Notes: a model not told the origin generated them from the sequence alone. A DNA stretch of 64,000 bases from Planomonospora parontospora (GCA_014647935.1 BMQD01000004.1:206155-270154), one strand, 5' to 3'; shown: positions 23,889-33,554, counted from the first letter of the stretch. Numbers and translations are program-made.

Positions 23889-25229
23889 CTACCGGGCCCT
23901 GGAGGTGATCAGCGAGGCGACCTTGCGGTGCGCGGCCGAGCGCAGCACCCGCTCCGCCTCGGCCGGGTCCGCCACCGGGGCCTTCGCCAGGAGGCCCCGG
24001 GCGGCCTTCAGCTTCAGCAGCCGCCGCACGGACTCGTCGAGCCGCTCGCCGGAGATCCGGCCGGACCGCACCGCGGCCAGCACCGCCCCGTGCGCCTTCG
24101 GGTAGTCCGGCGGCATCAGCAGCAGGTCCGCCCCGGCCAGGACGGCCCGCACGGCCACCTCGCCGTCGCCGTACTTCTCGCGCACGCCCGCCATGTTCAG
24201 CGCGTCGGTGGAGACGACGCCCTGGAAGCCGAGCTTCTCGCGGAGCAGCCCGGTCAGGATCGGCTTGGAGAGCGTGGCCGGGTCCCCCGACGGGTCGAGC
24301 TTCGGCATGACCACGTGGGCGCTCATGATCGCGTCGACGTCCGCCTCGATGGCGGCGGCGAACGGCGGCGCGTCCAGCTTCGACCACTGGGAGCGGGAGT
24401 GCTTGATCACCGGGAGGCCGGTGTGACTGTCGACGTTCGTGTCGCCGTGGCCGGGGAAGTGCTTGGCCGTGGCGGCGACCCCGGCGTCGTGGAAGCCCCT
24501 GACCGCGGCGGCGACCATCGGCGCGACCTTCTTCGGGTCCGAGCCGTAGGCGCGCGGGCCGATCACCGGGTTGCGGGGGTTGACGTTCACGTCGGCGACC
24601 GGGGCGAAGTCGAGGTTGACTCCCAGCGCCCGCAGCTCGGTCCCGGTCACCTCGGCGGCCCTGCGCGCGAGCGAGGGGTCGCCGGTGGAGCCGATCACCT
24701 TAGCCGCGGGCAGCTCGGTGACCAGCGGCGCGAGCCGGGAGATCTGCCCGTTCTCCTGGTCGGCGCCGACGAGCAGCGGGATCTCCGGCGAGGCCTTCTG
24801 CATGCCGTTGGTCAGCGCGACGAGCTGCCGGACGTTCTTCACGTTGTCCGCCCAGGGGAACAGGATCACCCCGCCGGGCCGGTATTTGGCGATCACCTTG
24901 GCCGGCGTGGCCGCGCCGAAGCGGGCCTGGTTCTCCCCGGACGAGGCGGTGGCCGACGAGCCGTACAGGACGGGCATGAAGAGCTGGCCGACCTTCTCCT
25001 CCACGCTCATCCCGGCGAGCACGTCCTCCACCGGGGAGGACGAGCGCGCCGAGCCCGCGGAGGTCGCCTCCGGCCGGGCGGCGGCCGTCTCCCGCACCGC
25101 CGGGGCGGCCTCGTTCGCCCTGCCCGCGGAGGGGCCGCCGGAGGCCTGAGAGGCGGCCCCCGAACCGGCGCAGCCGGCCGCCATCGTCACGATCACTGCA
25201 AGACCCGTCGTACGAATGCACCGAACCAT
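23889..25229 (-). CDS. nagZ: GH3 beta-N-acetylhexosaminidase lipoprotein (NagZ-like)
   Basis: About 446 residues. The N-terminus MVRCIRTTGLAVIVTMAAGCAGSG is a lipoprotein-type signal (Cys after AAG), so the enzyme is probably anchored outside the membrane, followed by a Ser/Ala-rich linker. The GH3 N-domain has KHFPGHGDTNVDSHTGLPV, the NagZ His/Asp loop acting as acid-base, and VVSTDALNMAGV with the nucleophile Asp. It has no GH3 C-domain, as in NagZ. It releases GlcNAc from chitooligosaccharides or muropeptides. Being next to a GlcNAc-type PTS cluster, it likely supplies that transporter. ATG 25229 rather than 25238 is preferred. Confidence 0.88.
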   Translation of the reverse strand: MVRCIRTTGLAVIVTMAAGCAGSGAASQASGGPSAGRANEAAPAVRETAAARPEATSAGSARSSSPVEDVLAGMSVEEKVGQLFMPVLYGSSATASSGENQARFGAATPAKVIAKYRPGGVILFPWADNVKNVRQLVALTNGMQKASPEIPLLVGADQENGQISRLAPLVTELPAAKVIGSTGDPSLARRAAEVTGTELRALGVNLDFAPVADVNVNPRNPVIGPRAYGSDPKKVAPMVAAAVRGFHDAGVAATAKHFPGHGDTNVDSHTGLPVIKHSRSQWSKLDAPPFAAAIEADVDAIMSAHVVMPKLDPSGDPATLSKPILTGLLREKLGFQGVVSTDALNMAGVREKYGDGEVAVRAVLAGADLLLMPPDYPKAHGAVLAAVRSGRISGERLDESVRRLLKLKAARGLLAKAPVADPAEAERVLRSAAHRKVASLITSRAR

Positions 25230-25362
25230 GGCGACCACGCTATCCGCGCGGGCGACCGGACGGCCCGGCGCTTCGCCGTCTCTTTAGCTCCCGCCGGTCC
25301 CACCGGGCCCTTCGCGCCCCAGGCTGGACGTCCCCGGCGTCCTGAAGGCCCCCACCGCCAGG

Positions 25363-25377
25363 AGCGTCCCGGACGCT
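25363..25377. terminator. Short dyad immediately after ptsI
   Basis: AGCGTCC-C-GGACGCT abuts the ptsI stop codon. It is a compact GC dyad that could end the ptsH-ptsI transcript before nagZ. The loop would be very tight, so it is a weak candidate. Confidence 0.3.
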
Positions 25378-27063
25378 TCAGAGCCCCAGCCCGGACAGGC
25401 CCGGCAGGTGCGCCCGGGCGGCGTCCCGCGCCTGTGCGGGCGAGGCGGCCGCTCGCGCGGCCCGTGCGGCGAGCCGGCACTGCTCCCGGCTGTGCCGCGC
25501 CAGGGCCGCCCGTACGGCGGGCAGCGCGGGAGCGCTCATCGACAGCGAGGCCGCGCCGAGCCCGACCAGCACGCAGGCGAGGACCGGGTCCCCGGCGGCC
25601 TCTCCGCACACCCCGCACGGCCGGTCCCGCCCGGCGGCCCCGGCCGCGGCCAGGGCGACCAGATCGAGCAGGGCGGGCTGCCAGGCGTCGTGCAGCGCGG
25701 CCAGCGCGGCCACCTGGCGGTCGGCGGCGAAGGCGTACTGCGCCAGGTCGTTGGTGCCGACCGAGAAGAAATCGGCCTCGGCGGCCAGGTCGGCGGCGCG
25801 CAGGGCGGCGGAGGGCACCTCGATCATGACGCCTGCGGACGCCAGGCCCGCCTCCCGGCACGCGGCCGCGAACAGGGCCGCCTCCTCGGCGGTCGCCACC
25901 ATCGGGGCCATCACCCGGAGCACGGCCGTGCTCCGGGAGGCCGCCCGCGCCAGGGCGGCCAGCTGGGTCTCCATCACCTCGGGGTGGAGCCGCAGGAGCC
26001 GTATCCCGCGCTCCCCCAGCGCCGGGTTCGGCTCCTCGCCCGGCGGCGGCAGGAACGCCAGCGGCTTGTCCGCCCCCGCGTCGAGCGTGCGCACGACGAC
26101 CTGCCCGCCGGGGAACGCCTCCAGCACCTCCAGGTAGGCCGCCTCCTGCTCCTCGGCGGACGGCGCCTCCGCCCGGCCCAGGAAGAGGAACTCGGTCCGG
26201 TAGAGCCCGACGCCCTCCGCGCCGTGCTCCAGCGCGTCCGCCAGGTCCTGGGGCCCGCCGATGTTGGCCAGCAGCGGCACGGCGTGCCCGTCCGCGGTCG
26301 CGCCGGGGCCGGTGACCGCCGCGAGCGCGGCCCGGCGGGCGGCGGCGGCCCCGCGGGCGGCGGACACCTCCTCGCCGGAGGGCGCGAGCCGTACCAGGCC
26401 CGAGGAGCCGTCGGCGAGCACCGGCGTGCCCGGGGCGACGGCGGTCGCGCCGGGGCACGCCACCACGGCCGGCACGCCCATCGCCCGCGCGATGATCGAG
26501 GTGTGGCTGGTCGGGCCGCCCTCCTCGGTGACGAACGCGGCCACCTGGTCCGGGGAGAGCAGCGCGGTGTCCGCCGGAGCCAGGTCGCGGGCGACGAGCA
26601 CGTACGGCTCCGCCCCGGCGGGCGGCGCGTCCGCCACCGGTCGGCCCTCCAGGACCGCGAGCGCGCGGTCCCGGACGTCGTCCAGGTCGGCGACGCGGGC
26701 GCCCAGGTAGCCGCCGGCCTCGGCGAGCATGCTCCGGTAGCGGCCGAATCCCTCGTAGACCGCGCGGGCGGCGCTCTTCCCGGCCCGGACCAGCTCGGCG
26801 ACCCCGTCCGACAGGCCGGGGTCGCGCGCCATCAGGGCCTGGGCCTGAAGGATCTTGCCGCCCTCGCCGCCGGCCCGCTCCCCCCGCTCCTGGAGGTCCG
26901 CGGCGACCCGTTCCAGCGCCAGGAGCGCCCGGTCCCGCTCCGCTCCGGCGTCCCCGCCGTGCGGGACGTCCGCCGGAGGCGGCGGGACCGCCCGGGACAT
27001 CACGTGGGCGGGTCCGAACCCGGCGCCGGGGCTCACTCCGATCCCCTGGAGCGTCCCGCTCAT
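25378..27063 (-). CDS. ptsI: PTS Enzyme I (phosphoenolpyruvate-protein phosphotransferase)
   Basis: 561 residues, standard for EI. It takes phosphate from PEP and passes it to HPr. The N-domain carries the phospho-His motif GGPTSHTSIIAR (H187). The PEP-binding TIM barrel includes EGVGLYRTEFLFLGR, MAPMVAT, GVMIEVPSAAL, FFSVGTNDLAQYAFAADR and the active-site Cys in RPCGVCGEAAGDP. The ATG overlaps the ptsH stop (ATGA), so HPr and EI are co-translated. The operon is preceded by a perfect dre-like palindrome, implying DasR control. Confidence 0.96.
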   Translation of the reverse strand: MSGTLQGIGVSPGAGFGPAHVMSRAVPPPPADVPHGGDAGAERDRALLALERVAADLQERGERAGGEGGKILQAQALMARDPGLSDGVAELVRAGKSAARAVYEGFGRYRSMLAEAGGYLGARVADLDDVRDRALAVLEGRPVADAPPAGAEPYVLVARDLAPADTALLSPDQVAAFVTEEGGPTSHTSIIARAMGVPAVVACPGATAVAPGTPVLADGSSGLVRLAPSGEEVSAARGAAAARRAALAAVTGPGATADGHAVPLLANIGGPQDLADALEHGAEGVGLYRTEFLFLGRAEAPSAEEQEAAYLEVLEAFPGGQVVVRTLDAGADKPLAFLPPPGEEPNPALGERGIRLLRLHPEVMETQLAALARAASRSTAVLRVMAPMVATAEEAALFAAACREAGLASAGVMIEVPSAALRAADLAAEADFFSVGTNDLAQYAFAADRQVAALAALHDAWQPALLDLVALAAAGAAGRDRPCGVCGEAAGDPVLACVLVGLGAASLSMSAPALPAVRAALARHSREQCRLAARAARAAASPAQARDAARAHLPGLSGLGL

Positions 27064-27317
27064 GGCGCCGAGGCGATCTCCGCCAGCCGGTCGAGGAGTT
27101 CCTCCGCCCCTTCGCCCTCCGCCCTGATCACCACGGTGTCGCCCTGGCGGACGTCGAGCGAGAGGACGCCGAGGATGCTCTTGGCGTTGACCGGCTTGCC
27201 TCCGGCCTTGGCGACCGTGATGTCCAGCGCGGCCTTGGCCGCGGTCTGCACGAACGTCGCCGCGGGGCGGGCGTGCAGGCCGACCTCGGCCTTGACGATG
27301 ACGTGACGCTCGGGCAC
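27060..27317 (-). CDS. ptsH: PTS phosphocarrier protein HPr
   Basis: 85 residues. GLHARPA holds the phosphorylatable His15. NAKSILGVLSLDVRQGD is the regulatory-Ser region; Ser is present in the KSILG motif. GTG 27317 lies 7-8 nt behind AGGAGGAG; this start gives His15 its canonical number, while a longer upstream frame is spurious. HPr relays phosphate from EI to the IIA protein encoded nearby. It is first in a two-gene operon with ptsI (ATGA overlap). Confidence 0.96.
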   Translation of the reverse strand: MPERHVIVKAEVGLHARPAATFVQTAAKAALDITVAKAGGKPVNAKSILGVLSLDVRQGDTVVIRAEGEGAEELLDRLAEIASAP

Positions 27318-27340
27318 GGGCTCCTCCTGAAAGATCCGGC

Positions 27341-27360
27341 CGGGTGGTCTAGACCACCCG
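27341..27360. promoter_or_regulatory. dre-like DasR operator upstream of ptsH
   Basis: CGGGTGGTCTAGACCACCCG is a perfect 20-bp palindrome whose core TGGTCTAGACCA equals the core of the DasR-responsive element known from Streptomyces. It lies 24-43 bp upstream of the HPr start. With a DasR-like gene 2.4 kb away, repression of ptsHI released by amino-sugar phosphates is the natural reading. Confidence 0.85.
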
Positions 27361-27574
27361 GCTCGCCGTATGGCCGGGGAGGGCCGGTCGGCCCCGCCGG
27401 ACCACGGCCGCGGGACGAGCCCGCGGCCTCCGGCGCTTCCGCCCCGCGCCCCGATCTCCCTCCTCCGCGAGACCGGGTCACGGGGCCTCGTTCCCCCCGA
27501 GAGCGCAAATTGCACTTAAGTCCTATTCTTCCCGAAGATCCACTTTCCGCCTCCACCGCCGTCGCACCCGGGCC

Positions 27575-28021
27575 TCAGGCCCATCGGAACAGCTCGTCCC
27601 CGGCGTCCACGATCCCGTCGGCGATCTCCGTGACGGCCTCGGCGAACGCGTCCAGCGCCACCACCGGGCAGACCGGGGAACGTCCCCCCGCCTCGATCCC
27701 GGCGGGGTTCCAGGCCACCACGGGCTGGCCCGCGCTCACCCGGTCGCCCTCGGCGGCCAGCAGCTCGAAGCCCTCCCCCCGCAGCTGCACGGTGTCGATA
27801 CCCAGGTGGACCAGGATCCCCCGGCCGTCGTCCCCCACCACCACGAACGCGTGCGGGTGCAGCTTGTGGATCCGCCCCGCGATGGGCGAGACCACCCGGC
27901 CGGGTCGGCGCGCCGGGTCGATCGCCGCCCCCGGCCCGACCAGCCCTTCGGAGAACACGGGATCGGGAACCGCCGTGAGGCCGACGGCCGTCCCCGCGAC
28001 CGGGGCCAGAACTGCGGTCAT
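27575..28021 (-). CDS. crr: PTS IIA component, glucose/GlcNAc family
   Basis: 148 residues of the EIIA-Glc fold. The two active-site histidines are H57 in KLHPHAFVV and H72 in GILVHLGIDTVQL. VVSPIAGRIHKL and the late GQPVVAWNPAGI complete the family pattern. It accepts phosphate from HPr and passes it to the separate IIB domain. The start at ATG 28021 has GAGGGAGGG upstream. It is on the same strand as ptsHI and IIB; a repeat-filled 208-bp gap separates it from IIB. Confidence 0.95.
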   Translation of the reverse strand: MTAVLAPVAGTAVGLTAVPDPVFSEGLVGPGAAIDPARRPGRVVSPIAGRIHKLHPHAFVVVGDDGRGILVHLGIDTVQLRGEGFELLAAEGDRVSAGQPVVAWNPAGIEAGGRSPVCPVVALDAFAEAVTEIADGIVDAGDELFRWA

Positions 28022-28070
28022 CACCCTCCCTCGGGCCGTACGTGCCCGCGCCGGCGGGGACGGTCCACTG

Positions 28071-28205
28071 CACTCCTCGGCCTGCACCGCACTCCTCGAC
28101 CCGCACCGCGCTCCTCGGCCCGCGGACCCCGGCGGCTCCGGTGGTCCGGGCCGACCCCGGCGGCTCCGGCGGCCCGGGCGGACCCCGGTGGTCCGGGCGG
28201 GCCCG
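28071..28205. repeat. Two blocks of GC-rich tandem repeats between IIA and IIB genes
   Basis: The first block (28071-28124) repeats a 19-bp unit related to CACTCCTCGGCCTGCACCG about 2.7 times. The second (about 28124-28205) repeats a 26-28-bp unit related to GACCCCGGCGGCTCCGG with GGTCCGGG variants three times. Non-coding. They may form strong RNA structure between the two PTS genes. Confidence 0.65.
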
Positions 28206-28229
28206 CCGGAACGGGCCCCCGCCGGGCCC

Positions 28230-28466
28230 TCAGCCGATGATGTCCTCGATGTCCCCGGCGATGGTGTCGGCCTGGGGCCCCACCACCACCTGGACGACGT
28301 TGCCCGCGGCCATGACCCCGTGGACGCCGGCCGCCCGCAGCGCGGCCTGGTCGACCTTCGAGGCGTCGCGCACCTCGGTCCGGAGCCGGGTGATGCACGG
28401 TTCGATGTCGATGATGTTCTCCGCGCCACCGAGCCCCGCGATGATCGCGTCGGCGTCTGCCGCCAT
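28230..28466 (-). CDS. PTS IIB component (separate protein, glucose/GlcNAc family)
   Basis: 78 residues, a stand-alone PTS_EIIB domain. IEPCITRLRTEV contains the phosphorylated Cys24 in the conserved C-x-T-R-L-R motif, and VHGVMAAGNVVQVVVGPQAD is the usual second half. It carries phosphate from IIA to the sugar bound by IIC, which is encoded as a separate protein at 30561. GAGGA upstream of the ATG is a good ribosome-binding site. Separate IIB and IIC proteins for GlcNAc are known in streptomycetes (nagF/nagE). Confidence 0.93.
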   Translation of the reverse strand: MAADADAIIAGLGGAENIIDIEPCITRLRTEVRDASKVDQAALRAAGVHGVMAAGNVVQVVVGPQADTIAGDIEDIIG

Positions 28467-28512
28467 GTCGTCCTCCTGCTTCGACGGTCCCCGACCAGAC
28501 TAGGTCCGGGCG

Positions 28513-29547
28513 TCAGTCCGTCTGGGTCACCTTGTTGAGGCCGCGCGGCGCGTCGGGGTCGATCCCCAGCCGCCGCGAGAGCGCCTCGGTGAGCAGCTGG
28601 CCGGGGACGACGAGGCCGAGCGGGGCGACCCACTCGGGCAGGTCGGGCCCGTTCAGCGCCGCCGTGCCGGCCGCCGCGAGCCGGGGTCCGCCGCCCACGG
28701 TGAAGGCCGCGGCGCCGGCACCGACGACCCGCTCGGCGAGCGCCACGGTGCCGTCCAGGGTCGGGCCGTCCCCGGCCGCGACCAGGATCGCCGGGGTGTC
28801 GGCGTCCACCACGGCGATCGGGCCGTGCAGCAGGTCGGCGTAGGACAGGCCCATGGCGTGCAGGTAGCAGGCCTCCTTCAGCTTGAGCGCCGTCTCCAGG
28901 GCGGTGGAGAAGGCCAGGCCGCGGCCGGAGACCACGACGCCCGGCTTGTCCGCCAGCCCCTCCACGACGTCGTCCAGGTCGCCCGGGTCCCCGATCAGCT
29001 TCTCCACGGCCTCGGGGACCCGCCGCAGGTCGCCGGGGTCGACGTCGGCGCCCAGACCGAGGCCGAGCACGGCCAGCGCGGCGAGCTGGGTGGTGTAGGT
29101 CTTGGTCGCCGGGACGGCCTTCTCCTCGCCCGCCAGGGTGCACAGGGCGAGGTCGGCGGCCTGCGCCAGCGGGCTCTCCTCACCGCCGTTGGTGATCGCC
29201 ACGGTCCTGGCGCCGCAGTCCTTCGCCCAGGCGAGGGTCTCGACGATCTCCTCGGTCCGGCCCGACTGGGACAGGCCGACGGCCAGCACGCCGTCGAGGT
29301 CGAGCCGGCGCCGGTAGGTGGTGGCGATCGAGGGGGCGGCGAGGGTGGACAGGCGGCCCGTGTGCGCCTCGGCGAGGTATCGGCCGTAGACTGCGGCGTT
29401 GTCGGAGGTGCCACGGGCGACGAACAGCAGCTGCCGGGTCTCCCGCGCCAGGCGCTCCACCTCCCCGACCCTGGGGAGAAGGGCGTCCAGCGTGGCCTGC
29501 AACGCAGCGGGCTGCTCGGCGATCTCGCTGCGCATCTTGGTCGTCAT
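28513..29547 (-). CDS. SIS-domain aminosugar isomerase/deaminase (GlmS-C/NagB-II-like)
   Basis: 344 residues consisting of two SIS domains without the glutaminase domain of GlmS. Landmarks are FVARGTSDNAA, AVGLSQSGRTEEIVE and AITNGG in domain one, and VVVSGRGLAFSTALETALKLKE, SYADLLHGPIAVVD in domain two. This is the architecture of alternative glucosamine-6-phosphate deaminases (NagB-II/AgaS-like), which turn imported amino-sugar phosphate into fructose 6-phosphate and ammonia. It is divergent from the DasR-like gene with a dre-type palindrome between them, which supports that role. ATG is preceded by AAGGATGAG. Confidence 0.87.
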   Translation of the reverse strand: MTTKMRSEIAEQPAALQATLDALLPRVGEVERLARETRQLLFVARGTSDNAAVYGRYLAEAHTGRLSTLAAPSIATTYRRRLDLDGVLAVGLSQSGRTEEIVETLAWAKDCGARTVAITNGGEESPLAQAADLALCTLAGEEKAVPATKTYTTQLAALAVLGLGLGADVDPGDLRRVPEAVEKLIGDPGDLDDVVEGLADKPGVVVSGRGLAFSTALETALKLKEACYLHAMGLSYADLLHGPIAVVDADTPAILVAAGDGPTLDGTVALAERVVGAGAAAFTVGGGPRLAAAGTAALNGPDLPEWVAPLGLVVPGQLLTEALSRRLGIDPDAPRGLNKVTQTD

Positions 29548-29614
29548 CTCGCGCTCATCCTTCGGCTCGGACAGGCGCGATCGGGCCGTTATCGATCCGT
29601 CGCCGGTCCGTACG

Positions 29615-29656
29615 TTGACACCCTTTTCCGGCCTGTGGTCTAGTCCGGACTAGACC
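29615..29656 (+). promoter_or_regulatory. dasR promoter with overlapping dre-like palindrome
   Basis: A perfect -35 box TTGACA (29615-29620) is followed by GGTCTAGTCCGGACTAGACC (29637-29656), a perfect 20-bp palindrome that covers the expected -10 position (TCTAGT at spacing 18). Each arm reads as one good half of the DasR site TGGTCTAGACCA, so two overlapping degenerate sites share a centre. It would allow autorepression of dasR and control of the divergent SIS gene. Confidence 0.75.
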
Positions 29657-29708
29657 AGTACGAACCATAGCCCATCAGACATTCCATATCGAGAGGGGGC
29701 GGAATCCC

Positions 29709-30449
29709 ATGGCGCAGATCGATCCGGACAGCCCGATCCCGAAGTACTTCCAGCTCCGCGAGATCCTGCTCGACCTCATCGACAGCCACGAACTGGCCAT
29801 CGGCACGGCGATCCCGTCCGAGCGCGAGCTCTGCCAGCGCTTCGGGCTCTCCCGCATGACCGTACGGCAGGCGGTCGACCACCTGGTCTCCGAGGGCAGG
29901 CTGCAGCGCGTCGCGGGCAAGGGCACCTTCGTGGCCCGTCCCAAGATCGAGATGCCGCTCCGGCTGACCTCGTTCAGCGACGAGATGCGCGCCCGCGGCA
30001 TGGAGCCCGGCTCGCGCGACCTGGACCGCCGGGTGGTGCGCGCCAGCGCCCACCTGGCCAGGGAACTGGGCATCCAGCCGGGTGACGAGGTGCACTTCAT
30101 CGAGCGGCTGCGCACCGCGGCCGGTGAACCCATGTGCATCGAGCGGGCCCACATCCCCGTCTCCCTCGCGCCGGACCTCGCCGCCCACGACCTGACCGGC
30201 CGCTCCCTCTACGCCCTGCTGGAGACCCGCTACGGGCTGATGCTCGACGCGGGCGAGCTGACCATCGACGCGGGCATCGCCGACCCCGGCGACGCCGACC
30301 TGCTGAAGCTGCCGCGCGGCGGGGCCGTCCTGCTGCTCCAGCGGCGCTCGTTCGCCGGGGGCGTCTGCGCCGAACTCGGCGTCTCCACCTACCGCGCTGA
30401 CCGCTACCAGCTCCGCACGGTGCTGGAGACGCCGGCGCGCCGCGCCTGA
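29709..30449 (+). CDS. dasR: GntR/HutC-family regulator, DasR-like
   Basis: 246 residues. Residues about 10-80 are the winged HTH (PIPKYFQLREILLDLI, AIPSERELCQRFGLSRMTVRQAVDHLVSEGRL, RVAGKGTFVARP) and the rest is the UTRA ligand domain (RLTSFSDEMRARGMEPG, IERLRTAAGEPMCIERAHI). DasR of Streptomyces represses GlcNAc uptake and chitin genes and is released by glucosamine-6-P-type ligands. The assignment is supported by the surrounding PTS genes and by dre-like palindromes before ptsH and before this gene. The start ATG follows GAGGGGG. Confidence 0.9.
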   Translation: MAQIDPDSPIPKYFQLREILLDLIDSHELAIGTAIPSERELCQRFGLSRMTVRQAVDHLVSEGRLQRVAGKGTFVARPKIEMPLRLTSFSDEMRARGMEPGSRDLDRRVVRASAHLARELGIQPGDEVHFIERLRTAAGEPMCIERAHIPVSLAPDLAAHDLTGRSLYALLETRYGLMLDAGELTIDAGIADPGDADLLKLPRGGAVLLLQRRSFAGGVCAELGVSTYRADRYQLRTVLETPARRA

Positions 30450-30560
30450 CCCCGCCCTCGCGGCCCCTCCCGGCCCGCCCGGCCCCGCCCGCCCACCGGG
30501 GAAACGCCCGGTCACACGCTCCCGGCCCGAGGGCGGGGATCTGCACGCTGGAGGCAATCG

Positions 30561-32003
<1,443 letters not shown>

Positions 32004-32321
32004 ACCCGCCCCCTCCCGGGAACCCCACCGTCCTCCGGACCCTCCTCCGGGGAACCCCGGCCGGCTCCTGGCCCCGCCCCCCCTCTCGGGAACCCCTGTC
32101 GACTCCGTGAAACCGGTTCCGGTCATCCTCCGGAAACCGCGAACGCGTCCGGAACCCGTTTCCCTGTGGGCGGGAACCACTCCAGCTTGAGGCGATCTTC
32201 TCCGCACAACGGACGGAACGGCCGCAGTTCTCCGGAAAGCTGGTGCGCGACGTATCTGGGCGGGGGACCGGAAACTCCTAGAGGTGTCAGTTCCGCACCG
32301 AACCTTCGAACCGGAGTCGCC
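32004..32321. other. Intergenic region between IIC and the Rv3235-family gene
   Basis: C-rich repeats of the type CGGGAACCCC occur at 32017-32095, then a moderately AT-richer stretch (32100-32300) likely holding the promoter of the next gene. CCGGAG at 32310 serves its ribosome-binding site. No other gene was recognised. Confidence 0.45.
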
Positions 32322-32831
32322 ATGTCCCCCGCGCCGTCCCCCGTGCCACTCCCCCGGATCGCCCCGTCGCCCCTGGCCGAGCCGCCCGGCGACGACGAGC
32401 GGGCCGTCCGCACGTCCCCGGCCGCTCCGCCGTACGTGCAGGGCACCCTCGCCCTCGCCCACGAGCCGGAGCCCGCCGCCCCCGCGATCCGGCGGCCGCT
32501 GGTCTGGGGGCCGCCCGGCGCGGCCCCGGACGAGCGGCGGCTGCGGGCCCTGGCGCAGGCGGTGGCCGAGATCCTGGCCGGACGACGGCCCCCGGCGAGC
32601 GTCGCCCGCCACCTGACCCGCCGGGCCCACGCGGAACTGATCCGCACAGGGAAGATCATCGACTGCCCTCGGCCCCCGCTGGTGGGCGCGCCGCACATCT
32701 CCCAGCCCCGCGACGGGGCGGTGGAGATGTGCGTGCTCGTACGCTGCGGCGAGCGCTCCCGCGGGCTGGCCCTCAGGCTGGAGCGCCGGGGCGTGCAGTG
32801 GCTGTGCACCGGCTTCGAGACGACCCCCTGA
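32322..32831 (+). CDS. Rv3235-family (DUF6459-like) protein
   Basis: 169 residues. A Pro-rich N-terminal half is followed by the conserved core RALAQAVAEILAGRRPPASVARHLTRRAHAEL and a C-terminal beta stretch (EMCVLVRCGERSRGLALRLERRGVQWLCTGFE), as in the actinobacterial Rv3235 family found near secA. Function unknown; the layout suggests a cytosolic partner-binding protein. ATG 32322 was chosen because GGAG precedes it; an earlier start would add an unconserved basic stretch. It lies 2.4 kb from secA, in line with the mycobacterial neighbourhood. Confidence 0.82.
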   Translation: MSPAPSPVPLPRIAPSPLAEPPGDDERAVRTSPAAPPYVQGTLALAHEPEPAAPAIRRPLVWGPPGAAPDERRLRALAQAVAEILAGRRPPASVARHLTRRAHAELIRTGKIIDCPRPPLVGAPHISQPRDGAVEMCVLVRCGERSRGLALRLERRGVQWLCTGFETTP

Positions 32832-32837
32832 CTCGCC

Positions 32838-32868
32838 GTTCCCGGCCCCCGTACCGGGGGCCGGGAAC
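32838..32868. terminator. Strong bidirectional terminator hairpin
   Basis: GTTCCCGGCCCCCG pairs perfectly with CGGGGGCCGGGAAC (14 bp, loop TAC) just after the Rv3235-family stop and before the convergent XRE-cupin gene. Confidence 0.85.
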
Positions 32869-32887
32869 CCCGCGGGAGCATCCACCG

Positions 32888-32921
32888 CCCGGGTCAGGAA
32901 GCGGCCCGGGTCAGGAAGCGG
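32888..32921. repeat. Exact 17-bp tandem duplication
   Basis: CCCGGGTCAGGAAGCGG occurs twice head-to-tail (32888-32904, 32905-32921) in the gap next to the XRE-cupin stop codon. It looks like a recent slippage duplication. Confidence 0.85.
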
Positions 32922-32930
32922 CGTGGGCGC

Positions 32931-33524
32931 TCAGCCGGGCTCGTGGCGCCGGAGAGCCGCCGGGCGCGCACGCACCCGGGCCTTGTCGCCCTGTGGGCCG
33001 AAGATGTGGAGGATCTCGACGGGGGTGTCGCCGCTCGGGCCGAACCAGTGCGGCTCGGCCGTGTCGAACTCGGCCACCTCGCCGGGGCGGAGCGTGAGCT
33101 CGCGCTCCCCGAGCACCAGCAGCAGCTCGCCCGCGAGGACGAAGAGCCACTCGTAGCCGGCGTGGGTGACGAGTTTGCGGGGCTTGGGGGCGATCACCTG
33201 TTTGAAGACCCGCAGACGGCCCGGATACTGCGTCAGCGGCACCAGGACGCTTCCGTTGCGGTGCCGGCGCGGGGTCAGGTGGACCCGCGGGTCGCCGGTC
33301 GCCGGGGCGGCGATGAGCCGGTCGAGCGCGACGCGGTGCGCCCGCGCGATCGGTATGAGGAGTTCGAGGGTCGGGCGTCTCCTGCCGGACTCGACCCGCG
33401 ACAGGCCGCTGACCGAGATGCCGGTCGCCGCCGACAGCGCCTCAAGGGTCATGCCGCGGTCACGGCGCAGCGCGCGCAGGCGCGGACCGATGGCGGCGAG
33501 CGTCTGCTCCAGTTCGGCGTCCAT
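32931..33524 (-). CDS. XRE-cupin transcriptional regulator
   Basis: 197 residues. The N-terminal HTH (LRALRRDRGMTLEALSAATGISVSGLSRVESGRRRPTLELL) is joined to a C-terminal cupin (HAGYEWLFVLAGELLLVLGERELTLRPGEVAEFDTAEPHWFG) that binds a small ligand or metal. This architecture commonly represses an adjacent transporter. It is divergent from an MFS exporter gene with a 17-bp inverted repeat in between, which is the likely operator. The start ATG 33524 fits the conserved N-terminus. Confidence 0.92.
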   Translation of the reverse strand: MDAELEQTLAAIGPRLRALRRDRGMTLEALSAATGISVSGLSRVESGRRRPTLELLIPIARAHRVALDRLIAAPATGDPRVHLTPRRHRNGSVLVPLTQYPGRLRVFKQVIAPKPRKLVTHAGYEWLFVLAGELLLVLGERELTLRPGEVAEFDTAEPHWFGPSGDTPVEILHIFGPQGDKARVRARPAALRRHEPG

Positions 33525-33554
33525 GCCCGGCAGTCTGGCCGGGCCCGCGGGTTC

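Noticed and set aside
28493-28506. GACCAGACTAGGTC as a third DasR site before the IIB gene
   Set aside because: It is dyad-like and well placed, but it matches the dre core at only about half the positions.
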